A stretch of DNA of 14,073 nucleotides. Source: Winogradskyella_A sp963966315. GTDB lineage: Bacteria; Bacteroidota; Bacteroidia; Flavobacteriales; Flavobacteriaceae. The position numbers and the translations under genes are program-made. Under the pieces are notes generated by a model, which was not told the origin of the DNA, ran no database searches, and saw only the letters and a list, made by a program, of their open reading frames with translations. Position 1 is the stretch's first letter; every line of letters starts with the position of its first letter. Below are positions 7,801 through 14,073 of the stretch, in pieces. The stretch covers positions 1 to 14,073 of the forward strand of contig CAWZYX010000080.1 of the NCBI GenBank assembly GCA_963966315.1, given 5' to 3'.

Positions 7801-9961
7801 GTATAATTATTTATTAAAGGATGATGCTAAAACATTGATTTCTCCAATGGCCAATGAGAATAGTGGTCAAAGATATATTGTAAATATAGGTAATAATGGT
7901 TTTGCCAGAACCCGCGCTTTTAATAATCTGAAAGAAGGAAATTATTCTTTTAGGGTACAATCAATAGATAATGGTTATAAGGGCTCAGTATTCTCGAGTG
8001 AAGTTGATTTTGCAATTAGTAATCCTCCTGTTTTAAAGGGAATTAGTTTACTCAACTCAACAAGCGCCAGGATTTCATGGGAACCACCGGCATCTGCTTC
8101 TGGATTTACTATTCAAAGAGCTACTTCAAAATCGGGACCTTTCAATATGGTTGCCACCCTTGACGGTGATCAGCATAGTTATATCGATCGAAATCTGGAA
8201 AGAAATACACTATATTATTACAGGCTGCACTATTACGGCGAGAATTTACTATCAGAACATATCATTTCCCCTTTTGAAACCAGGGATTTTATTTCTTTAG
8301 ATAATGATAATTTACCTAATGGAATGGTGATAAAATCTATTCCCTGTGATATAGATAGAGATGGCTTTTTTGATTTAGCAGTATTATTTGAAGATAAAAT
8401 AGTTATCTATGAAAATGATGGTATTGGAAAATACAATCCGAAATTAGAAATTCCAGTTAATAAAATGCCTGCTGATTTTATCTGTGTAGATTATAACTCA
8501 GATAATCGTGTTGATTTTCTCGTTTCCTTTGTCAGTGAAAAAGTAATTGCGGTTTTTGAACAAACTGATGGAGGGGAATTTTTAGAATATATAAAAATAT
8601 CTAATCGCATTTCATCACCAAAGAACTTCCAATCAATTGATATTGACAATGATGGCAGATTAGACATTTTGTATGATGATGATATAATCTTGGGATCTTC
8701 TTCTGGTAGTGAAACTATTGCATTTGTTGATGCACCAATTCTATCAAATAGAGATTATTCTTTACTAGAAGTGCAAGATTTTGATCTTGATATGGATATG
8801 GACATATTGTTTGGTGGTGGTGTTAATTCAAGACAATTTTCATGGATTGAAAATAGATATCCAATGAAAGGTCCGGTGAATCAATTGTGCAATTATTGTG
8901 AAGGTAATCATATGGCTATAGGAGATTTCAATGCAGATGGGTACTTGGATTTTGTTCTATTCGGAGAAGGAAATTTTGGATACAATCAAGGGGTTTTAAA
9001 GTTAGATAATGGAAATATGAATTATGAGACTATTGAACTGACAAATTCAAGATATACGGAAGTTAACCATACAGTTGGCGATTATGATAATAATGGATAT
9101 ACCGACATAATAATAACAGGAAAAATGATAAATCATGAAGATTCTTCTTTGAACGGTGCATTTATAAATGAAGGAATTCCTGAATTTATTATAGAAAGAA
9201 ATATTGATTTAGATGATATTACCGGATCACCACAATTTATTGATATTGACAATGATGGAGATTTGGACATTATCGTTACCATGCAAAATAAAGATAATCA
9301 AGGCATTAAAACCTTTATCAATACTACGATTCACCATATAATAGGCCCAGAAAACTCAAGGCCAACAATTCCTGTAAATTTGAAGTCTCAGGTATATCAA
9401 GATAGCGTATATCTCTCATGGGATTCTTCAGATGATTTAGAAACACCTTCAGGTTCTTTGAACTATAATATTCAGATTAAAAATGAAAAAGAAGAATACA
9501 TTATATCCCCTTCTAGTAATGATGAAGGACCATTTACAGTTTCAAGCAAAGGGAATGTTGGATTCAATAAATCGTGGTATGTAATTGGATTAAATCCTGG
9601 AAGATATTCATGGAAAGTACAGGCAATTGATGCCGGATATAAATATTCATCGTTTTCTGAAGAACAAGTATTTGAAGTTCTTGAAAAGGAAGTCACAGGG
9701 CTTATCGAAAATGACAAATTTTGTTCAGTATATCCAAATCCTGCGATAAACGAAATCATCGTTCAAGGCATTTATCCAGAAATTGAGAAGATTCAAATCA
9801 GAAATATACTTGGAAACCTTATGATGGAATCAAATATATCTCCCAATGATATTGCCAGAAAATCGATAAATGTTGATCTAAGAGGCTACCCTTCTGGCGT
9901 TTACTATTTAACCATCAAAGAAAACATGAATAGTCATTCCATAAGGTTTTTAATAAGGTAG
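4880..9961 (+). CDS. Giant T9SS-secreted FG-GAP/VCBS and fibronectin type III protein
   Basis: This 1693-residue protein is the largest in the window. Residues 1-20 are a signal peptide (MKLFFLNAFW, then LTFFPSILFS), probably cleaved before Q21. The body is a threefold repeat of one module. Each module has an FG-GAP/VCBS array of about 350 residues (PF13517-like), then an Fn3-like domain beginning PPSPxN or PPSxL and ending VQSID. Modules 1 and 2 add a second Fn3 domain (ISW at 506-508 and 1065-1067). The arrays hold many DxDxDGxxD calcium loops, for example D135-D143, D289-D297, D600-D608, D900-D908, D1157-D1165, D1254-D1262 and D1455-D1463. Residues 1612-1693 are a T9SS type A sorting domain with VYPNPAIN and GYPSGVYYLTI. 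FG-GAP arrays form calcium-bound propellers like those of integrin alpha chains; an adhesive or matrix role is inferred. No enzyme domain was seen. It lies 201 bases after the 856-residue gene on the same strand, without a clear terminator between, so co-transcription is possible. Confidence 0.9.
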   Translation: MKLFFLNAFWLTFFPSILFSQELFTAITIDADKQNSFEHAYWFDDNQDGLYDLIFYRDNQIYTNNGNSTFSISSRNVPETGYVWRLTDFDKNGTVDILSSIGRRDVYVMYNNKSGSFSTQELPLDPIYSSYQWIDIDGDGDLDYTFSSDYINEEKFSNKLLANINNNGVFNSTYNFDYEIYFRDSDQVSSIDIDNDSDDDLLVVNREDNNAIKVYKCIDQLKYKLDTSFLVTNASNGRVFPGDSDQDGDMDFLFTSNKGTFLYINTNGKFSLSSQIFGCYNYSTVDWGDFDNDGDSDFLLSCSASGKAKLYLYKNKSDGTFEEILVRSTSNKSMTAKWVEIDGDGFLDISIDHYLCSYWENSCFQPYKIEFLLNNNNSAPNNRPPSPNNLTFDFENERIAWIQPLGDETPLEAMNYNLLLSSGTTKLVYPFSNLTTGTPMFPNKGNVGLNNFYSTKFLPSGNYQVKVQSIDGGMQSSEFSEIFEFDIELPPENISVVNQSPSDVEISWSNPVLYNQIIVERSCDNGPFEIIAFLPGNTQEFNDEGINGQCTLVRYRIKAKTNTSISAYSDILLVDLSRFLARKYDFETDFWKAYDIAWADYDHDGDMDLVAFKYPELEIYRNEADDGFVLVQVLQNPGELFPILDWYDIDNDNYPDILASYYNEGIYTIKNQGQDRFEITNTSSPLPCLSTIGDLDRNGIIDIVYQKNNKVCYSSIDSISDHVLYEFEDEIDGLFSIITGDFNKDYYSDIFLFGMESIYLESQGELQYEIYPMSDDFNIKELHSRIGCLRETDLNNDGKHDIVLSYTNSIDQSNHIGFITLDENGARLQTVANIIPEHNPILHVGDFDNDGNSDICIQRIFEESLGEVVSPGLYIQDDMQFKYHEMVKHMEVRDLFETIDIDADGDLDIITNGLDEENQEFIGLKLENRANGFYSVANMAPNPPSELILDYTENNIIVEWNQGSDDLTSTSALTYNYLLKDDAKTLISPMANENSGQRYIVNIGNNGFARTRAFNNLKEGNYSFRVQSIDNGYKGSVFSSEVDFAISNPPVLKGISLLNSTSARISWEPPASASGFTIQRATSKSGPFNMVATLDGDQHSYIDRNLERNTLYYYRLHYYGENLLSEHIISPFETRDFISLDNDNLPNGMVIKSIPCDIDRDGFFDLAVLFEDKIVIYENDGIGKYNPKLEIPVNKMPADFICVDYNSDNRVDFLVSFVSEKVIAVFEQTDGGEFLEYIKISNRISSPKNFQSIDIDNDGRLDILYDDDIILGSSSGSETIAFVDAPILSNRDYSLLEVQDFDLDMDMDILFGGGVNSRQFSWIENRYPMKGPVNQLCNYCEGNHMAIGDFNADGYLDFVLFGEGNFGYNQGVLKLDNGNMNYETIELTNSRYTEVNHTVGDYDNNGYTDIIITGKMINHEDSSLNGAFINEGIPEFIIERNIDLDDITGSPQFIDIDNDGDLDIIVTMQNKDNQGIKTFINTTIHHIIGPENSRPTIPVNLKSQVYQDSVYLSWDSSDDLETPSGSLNYNIQIKNEKEEYIISPSSNDEGPFTVSSKGNVGFNKSWYVIGLNPGRYSWKVQAIDAGYKYSSFSEEQVFEVLEKEVTGLIENDKFCSVYPNPAINEIIVQGIYPEIEKIQIRNILGNLMMESNISPNDIARKSINVDLRGYPSGVYYLTIKENMNSHSIRFLIR
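4952..9682 (+). repeat. Three copies of a ~556-residue FG-GAP plus Fn3 module
   Basis: Module 1 covers about residues 25-580, module 2 about 581-1136 and module 3 about 1137-1601. Equivalent landmarks keep register: the Gly of the first DG calcium loop is at 49, 605 and 1162, and the Asp of VQSID/VQAID at 471, 1030 and 1584. The second Fn3 domain's ISW Trp is at 508 and 1067. Module 3 lacks that second Fn3 domain and passes directly into the sorting domain. The DNA copies are well diverged, so the triplication is old or has been under diversification. Confidence 0.8.
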
Positions 9962-10052
9962 ATGTTAGCTAACAGGGACATTAAGTTATGCAACTGAAGG
10001 TAATAATCTATGTTTCTAATGTATCACTACGATCACGGACGTAGGGGTACTA
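9962..10052. other. Short convergent intergenic space with a 12-base palindrome
   Basis: Two large genes converge here with 91 bases between their stop codons. TGTTAGCTAACA at 9963-9974 is a perfect palindrome starting two bases after the TAG stop. A weak five-base-pair hairpin (CTACG 10027-10031, CGTAG 10040-10044) is not followed by T residues on either strand. I see no rho-independent terminator, so termination is probably Rho-dependent or leaky, with possible antisense read-through. Confidence 0.5.
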
Positions 10053-12998
10053 TTACTCAGCCTTCACCACTTTTGATTTTAGAATTTGCGAACTATTTGC
10101 GATCGTTAAAATATATGTCCCACTAGGCAACATACGCATATCAATGTCATGACTATCTTCGGTCACTCCATCTTCAAAATAAACAATGGAACCTGTGAGA
10201 TCGCAAAGCATAACGCTATAATTATCATGGGATTTTGTTTGCTCGACAATCAAGTACTCGACAACTGGATTTGGACGAAGTAACAAGACATCTTCTGAAA
10301 TCCTGTCGGTAATGGAAGTGACTCCCATCACTTCAACCTGCAGTTGAAAAACCTGACTGCTATCCAATCCATCAAATACCTTGATTGGTATATTTAAAAT
10401 TCCGGTATACTGGCTGTCAGGTCTTACTAGATTTTTGGACAAACTATAGTATTCACCATCCAATAATTCAAGACTGAAATCATCGGGATATACATTATCC
10501 GGGTCACTTACAAGAATATCTGATAAAGTAATTTCGATAGGAGTATTTATGGGGGTGGATATCTGCGAGATCACATCAACGATGACAGGTGCATCATTGA
10601 CAGGAGTCACTTCAATCTCGATTTGTACTTCATCACTAATACTAGCTGTATCATGTACTGCAACAGAAACGTGTAAAATTCCATTGTAATCCGGATCAGG
10701 TATAACCTCATTATCAATCATTGAATAATTATCACCATCATTAATTTGTAATGTAAAATCATCAGGATAAACATTATCAGGATCTCTAATTACAAGATCA
10801 GATAGTGACAATGTAAATGTACTATCCTCGGCAATGATTATTGGAGATTTTAAGCCCTCAATTACGGGTATATCATTCACTGGCATAACATCAACGACAG
10901 TAATAAATACTTCACTATCATCTTCACCATCATTGACTACAATTGGAACACTGATATTTCCATAAAAATTAAGTGTAGTAACTATTTCATTGTCGATGAT
11001 TGTGAAGTTTTCCGCAGCAACTATCTTAATGGTAAATTCTTCCGGATACGCATTATCAGGATCTACAATTATCAAATCTGTTACTTTAATAGCAAATGGA
11101 ACATCTTCATATGTTGACAGTTCATTAGTCATTCTGTTGATTACAGGAATGTCGTTGACTGGAGTCACTTCTATCTTCAAAATATATACATTGCTGCTAT
11201 CCAATAGATCATTCACCACTACTGCTACAGCCAGTATCCCATTAAAGTCTACATCAGGAGTAATTTCATGAGCATTCAGTGTGTAATTATCACCGCCATA
11301 CAATTTCATGGTAAAATCCTCAGGATATTGATTATCCGGATCATTCAATACAAGATCATCCAAATTGATCGTGATAGGTGTTTCTTCTGGAGTGGAAATT
11401 TGCTCATGAACACCACTAATTATTGGCGGAAAATTGACATGGAATTGCTGCTCAGATGCAAATGGAGAACCCGCATAGCAATTATCAACAGCCTGTACGC
11501 TCCAAAAGTAGTCTCCTGGAGGCATGAATCTAGTGAGAAAATGATTTGTTCCATACTGAAGATTACCATGCTCCACGATTTTTCTTTGACCTGACCCTAA
11601 GCTATTAGATGAGATTATGGTATCAACTTCTGTTCGTAGATACCAGTTGTAGGTAAGTCCATCTCTATCTGTTTCATTATCAACACTAGCATCCCAGGTA
11701 AACTCAAATCTATCATTGACAAGCTGAGTTATTAAGTTTAAAGGAGCAGATGGCGGAGTGTTATATACAACTCCATCATTTTTATAAATAACAGTAATGC
11801 TGTTTTCATATGAATTCTCAAAAGTCCCTGATATAGCTAGATCAAGATCACTGTCATTGTCAAAATCACCCAATTTGATTGATCCATTTGTTAAGGGAGG
11901 CAAAGATTCCGAAAGTAGTTCTGAAAAAGTCCCATCATTATTGCTATATGCTTTCCCAAAACTGATATTAATGAAATCCTGGAGGCTATCCCCAACTATC
12001 GCTACATCTGAGTAACCATTATTATTGAAATCTCCTGTATCATGATATCCAAATATTGTAGGGCTAATGGTATGAGTCTGATCGATAGACAGAACCGATC
12101 CGCTCTGATTTTTAATCAATCTTGTAAGAGGCTCTCTTCTTTTTGATGTTGAGCTTGTTTGTAACCAGTAAGCTCCTGTTAAGGTAATATCTGGATAACT
12201 ATCATTATTAATGTCAAAAACCTTCAAATTACCAACATGTATACCAATAGTATCCAAAATTGTTTTTTCCAGGAAATCACCATTTTTTGTGTACAATCGA
12301 GTTTCAGAATTAGTTTTCTTTTCTTCTACAGTTTCTTCAAAGGATCCCGAAGAAACGATTTCAAAATTCCCATCCAAATTAATATCTATTGGACGAATGC
12401 ATTGAGTATGAAATCCAAACGGATTATCATCGAAATCCATCTCCACAAAAGCCCCATCCTCATTTTTGTATATCGCAGTTTTAAAAAACCAACCACCCCC
12501 TCTTCCCTGAATAAACTTTTGGCCTGAGAAAACAACATCTAGGTCACCGTCATTATCAAAATCTATGATAAATCCATCACCTCCATAATCGTTAATGTTG
12601 GCTATTAATTTTATGCCCCCTGACGACATAAATTCATTTTTGTAGATTGAGGTGTATCCAGATGGATCAAATCCTTTTTTACTAATAAGAAAATCAACAT
12701 AACCATCCCCATCAAAGTCCTTAATGTCTACTACTATCATTTGATTTTCAAAGAAATTTTCGATTTTAGTGAATGTTCCTGAGCCTTCATTTATGTAAAG
12801 AAGGTGTTTTTCTACAAAGTAGTTGTCAGAATTGTATCCACTTCCTTTCTGTATTAGATCTAAATCACCATCAGAATCAATATCCAACCAGCTGACCTGA
12901 CTAGCCAAATCTTCAAATCCCGGATCGAATTCTGAAAAAATCTGAGCATTAGAAACCAGAGATATTATGAGGACTAGAAAAGTTACTAGATATTTCAT
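10053..12998 (-). CDS. T9SS-secreted FG-GAP/VCBS protein with four cadherin-like repeats
   Basis: The 981-residue protein starts with a signal peptide (MKYLVTFLVLIISLVSNA), probably cleaved before Q19. Residues 30-410 form an FG-GAP/VCBS array with calcium loops at D39-D47, D94-D102, D146-D154, D205-E213, D262-D270, D323-D331 and D378-D386. Residues 413-522 are an Fn3-like domain (TPPSAPLNL to VQAVDNCYAGSPFASEQQF) clearly related to the three copies in the convergent 1693-residue protein. Residues 524-890 are four cadherin-like repeats (PF17892-like) with VTPVND[IA]PVI linkers and the motif DPDNxYPxxF. Residues 905-981 are a T9SS type A sorting domain (LRPNPVVEYLIV, MLPSGTYILTI). No enzyme domain is visible; calcium-dependent adhesion or matrix binding is inferred. 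An IS4-family transposase ends only 73 bases upstream, so its promoter may lie in or have been replaced by the insertion sequence. The ATG at 12996-12998 directly precedes a typical signal peptide; no clear ribosome-binding site is seen. Confidence 0.9.
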   Translation of the reverse strand: MKYLVTFLVLIISLVSNAQIFSEFDPGFEDLASQVSWLDIDSDGDLDLIQKGSGYNSDNYFVEKHLLYINEGSGTFTKIENFFENQMIVVDIKDFDGDGYVDFLISKKGFDPSGYTSIYKNEFMSSGGIKLIANINDYGGDGFIIDFDNDGDLDVVFSGQKFIQGRGGGWFFKTAIYKNEDGAFVEMDFDDNPFGFHTQCIRPIDINLDGNFEIVSSGSFEETVEEKKTNSETRLYTKNGDFLEKTILDTIGIHVGNLKVFDINNDSYPDITLTGAYWLQTSSTSKRREPLTRLIKNQSGSVLSIDQTHTISPTIFGYHDTGDFNNNGYSDVAIVGDSLQDFINISFGKAYSNNDGTFSELLSESLPPLTNGSIKLGDFDNDSDLDLAISGTFENSYENSITVIYKNDGVVYNTPPSAPLNLITQLVNDRFEFTWDASVDNETDRDGLTYNWYLRTEVDTIISSNSLGSGQRKIVEHGNLQYGTNHFLTRFMPPGDYFWSVQAVDNCYAGSPFASEQQFHVNFPPIISGVHEQISTPEETPITINLDDLVLNDPDNQYPEDFTMKLYGGDNYTLNAHEITPDVDFNGILAVAVVVNDLLDSSNVYILKIEVTPVNDIPVINRMTNELSTYEDVPFAIKVTDLIIVDPDNAYPEEFTIKIVAAENFTIIDNEIVTTLNFYGNISVPIVVNDGEDDSEVFITVVDVMPVNDIPVIEGLKSPIIIAEDSTFTLSLSDLVIRDPDNVYPDDFTLQINDGDNYSMIDNEVIPDPDYNGILHVSVAVHDTASISDEVQIEIEVTPVNDAPVIVDVISQISTPINTPIEITLSDILVSDPDNVYPDDFSLELLDGEYYSLSKNLVRPDSQYTGILNIPIKVFDGLDSSQVFQLQVEVMGVTSITDRISEDVLLLRPNPVVEYLIVEQTKSHDNYSVMLCDLTGSIVYFEDGVTEDSHDIDMRMLPSGTYILTIANSSQILKSKVVKAE
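10329..11429 (-). repeat. Four cadherin-like repeats in exact 93-residue register
   Basis: The motif DPDNxYPxxF starts at residues 553, 646, 739 and 832, giving three equal spacings of 93 residues (279 bases). Linkers VTPVNDIPVI, VMPVNDIPVI and VTPVNDAPVI close units 1-3; unit 4 ends in a degenerate VMGVTSIT before the sorting domain. The Asp- and Asn-rich linkers are typical calcium-binding positions of this fold. Exact spacing without any insertion suggests fairly recent duplication or strong constraint on unit length. Confidence 0.85.
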
Positions 12999-13071
12999 AT
13001 AATAGAAAATAAAAAATTACTGTCATCCGACTTTTTTCGGATTGGGAGAATAATCGTTGTTTAAAGCAAAA
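12999..13071 (-). promoter_or_regulatory. 5' flank of the cadherin-like gene, with hairpin
   Basis: This short space lies between the transposase stop codon and the ATG of the 981-residue protein. A perfect six-base-pair hairpin (ATCCGA 13025-13030, TCGGAT 13037-13042, loop CTTTTT) sits about 27 bases before the ATG. TAATTTTG on the minus strand (13067-13074), overlapping the transposase stop codon, fits the Bacteroidota -7 box. No TTG lies 19-21 bases further upstream, so it is at best half a promoter. Confidence 0.4.
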
Positions 13072-14073
13072 TTAAGGAGATTTATTCTTTTTCACAGAAA
13101 TACCCCCCTTTGTTTTATCGAAAATTGTCAGTTGTATTATTTCCAGATCGCGTTCGGCTTCATTCAAACGAGTTGTGGTGATGATTTTTATCAGTGAAAC
13201 ATAGGATACCATGTTGTTGGCTGCCATACTGACTATGGTAGTGAAGATTTCAGCTTCTTTACATTGTTTATGAATCACGGAAAATATCAGATTGGCAATC
13301 AATGCTATCCAAACCTGTGTTTTGATGCCTTCCGGGCTGTCCGAGAAAAAATACGCTAATTGAAAATTCTGTTTGAGTCTTTTAAAAAGTACCTCAATGT
13401 TCCATCGATATTTGTATAGCTGAATAATGATGAGCGCATCATAGTCAAACATATTGCTGACAAACTTCAATACCTTGCCTGATTCAGGGTCTTTATACAC
13501 AATCATCCGGGCCTTGAGGGCTGTGTTTGAATTACTTAGCTCAATGACCTGGTCGCTTATCACACCACCATCAGCATAGGTGCTGATATGGTTGGGCACT
13601 CCTTCAAGTACTTTGAAAGAAGCGTTTTCATTGAGCCTTGTCACAAAAAAGGTTCCTTTATCGCTCCAATCAGACCATACGCCATAGTTGGCATATCCCT
13701 TATCGTAGATATAGATCGTACCGCAATCAGCCTCCAGCTGTCCGAGATATGTTTTGTCGTTACAGGCTGCCTCGCTGAGCGCAATTAGATCAGGCACACT
13801 CCCTCCCAGTGGCAATTTGGCATGAACCTTTAACCCGCCTTTTTTCTTTGAATCAATAGGATTCCTACCTGCCCCCTTGAAAACATTTACAAACAGTGAG
13901 ACAGTAGATGAGTCAATGATTTCAAGTTTATAATTTTTCAAATCCTCGGCCAGCATCAGACAGCAATCTTCTGGGGTTAACTTGTCCCTGTAATGATCAT
14001 ATAGCAGGGTGTAGATACTGGCAAACACTTCACTATCTCGGTTGATATTGGCGTCACTCAAAGTGCTTTTTGC
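13020..14073 (-). mobile_element. IS4-family insertion sequence, right part (partial at window edge)
   Basis: The element is recognised by its transposase gene; its other end is beyond the window. The right boundary is a guess: the sequence CTGTCATCCGACTTTTTTCG beginning at 13020 lies at a suitable distance from the transposase stop and contains a small hairpin, as some IS ends do. Without the opposite end, neither terminal inverted repeats nor a target duplication can be tested. The transposase-bearing stretch is visibly less AT-rich than the neighbouring surface-protein genes, consistent with separate origin. Confidence 0.55.
13072..14073 (-). CDS. IS4-family DDE transposase, N terminus cut by window edge
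   Basis: The open frame continues through the right edge: the last visible codons read A-K-S-T-L-S-D-A-N, matching the internal TLSDAN segment found in this family after an N-terminal DUF4372-like domain. The TTG at 14059-14061 is therefore an internal Leu codon and not a start; roughly 60-80 N-terminal residues are expected outside. The visible part has 333 residues. It carries the RNase-H-like DDE catalytic core (PF01609-like): first Asp in IDSSTVSLF (visible residue 54, codon 13912-13914), second Asp in IYDKGYAN (124), and Glu in the C1 signature Y-R-W-N-I-E-V-L-F-K-R-L-K (227), which fits Y-(2)R-(3)E-(6)K of IS4 elements. It cuts and rejoins the IS ends during transposition. All three catalytic residues and the C terminus are intact, so the enzyme may be active if the missing part is intact. 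Confidence 0.92.
   Translation of the reverse strand, partial: AKSTLSDANINRDSEVFASIYTLLYDHYRDKLTPEDCCLMLAEDLKNYKLEIIDSSTVSLFVNVFKGAGRNPIDSKKKGGLKVHAKLPLGGSVPDLIALSEAACNDKTYLGQLEADCGTIYIYDKGYANYGVWSDWSDKGTFFVTRLNENASFKVLEGVPNHISTYADGGVISDQVIELSNSNTALKARMIVYKDPESGKVLKFVSNMFDYDALIIIQLYKYRWNIEVLFKRLKQNFQLAYFFSDSPEGIKTQVWIALIANLIFSVIHKQCKEAEIFTTIVSMAANNMVSYVSLIKIITTTRLNEAERDLEIIQLTIFDKTKGGISVKKNKSP

Noticed and set aside
10027..10044. Hairpin CTACG/CGTAG considered as a terminator for the convergent genes
   Set aside because: Only five base pairs with an eight-base loop and no T run on either strand.
10329..11429. Regular 279-base spacing considered as a CRISPR or DNA satellite array
   Set aside because: The period equals exactly 93 codons of one uninterrupted coding frame with a protein motif, and the units differ in DNA sequence.
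10990..12527. Plus-strand open frames of 64-108 codons opposite the cadherin/FG-GAP gene
   Set aside because: They recur because the opposite strand is a repeat-rich AT-biased gene; no ribosome-binding sites or recognisable domains.

Overview
The window looks like chromosomal DNA from a low-GC member of the phylum Bacteroidota, probably a Cytophagales- or Saprospirales-like marine or soil bacterium; the genus cannot be settled from sequence alone. Three things point there. Three large secreted proteins end in the type IX secretion system (T9SS) type A sorting domain, which is restricted to this phylum. The tRNA promoter has the Bacteroidota form TTG-N19-TAnnTTTG. The long AT-rich genes mostly lack good Shine-Dalgarno sequences.

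Layout. Positions 1-958 (minus strand) carry housekeeping genes: era, then the first 28 codons of a short-chain dehydrogenase/reductase whose ATG overlaps the era stop codon as TGATG. Positions 959-1403 have no convincing gene. An initiator tRNA gene (1404-1476) follows, with a recognisable promoter and a strong intrinsic terminator. Positions 1514-2107 are non-coding, apart from one doubtful 41-codon ORF, a short near-tandem repeat and a fragment resembling the 3' end of a tRNA. Positions 2108-12998 hold three very large cell-surface or secreted proteins: an 856-residue beta-propeller/Ig-like protein (+), a 1693-residue FG-GAP/fibronectin protein (+) and a 981-residue FG-GAP/cadherin-like protein (-) convergent with it. 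From about 13020 to the right edge lies an IS4-family transposase (-), cut by the window end.

How the parts relate. The three giants share the same plan: Sec signal peptide, repeat-rich beta-sandwich or propeller ectodomain, T9SS sorting domain. They should be exported by Sec, then taken across the outer membrane by T9SS and anchored on the surface or released. None shows a recognisable catalytic domain, so adhesion, matrix or calcium-dependent binding is the most reasonable role. The second and third share FG-GAP arrays and one distinctive Fn3-like domain, so they are related by domain shuffling. The second was evidently built by triplication of a ~556-residue module. The third carries four cadherin-like repeats in an exact 93-residue register. 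The cluster lies between an initiator tRNA with possible att-like debris and an insertion sequence, which fits an accessory surface-protein region, but no integrase is visible and transfer is not shown. I found no CRISPR array, defence system, riboswitch or rRNA. The most unusual content is the repeat architecture of the surface proteins and the position of the IS directly upstream of one of them.
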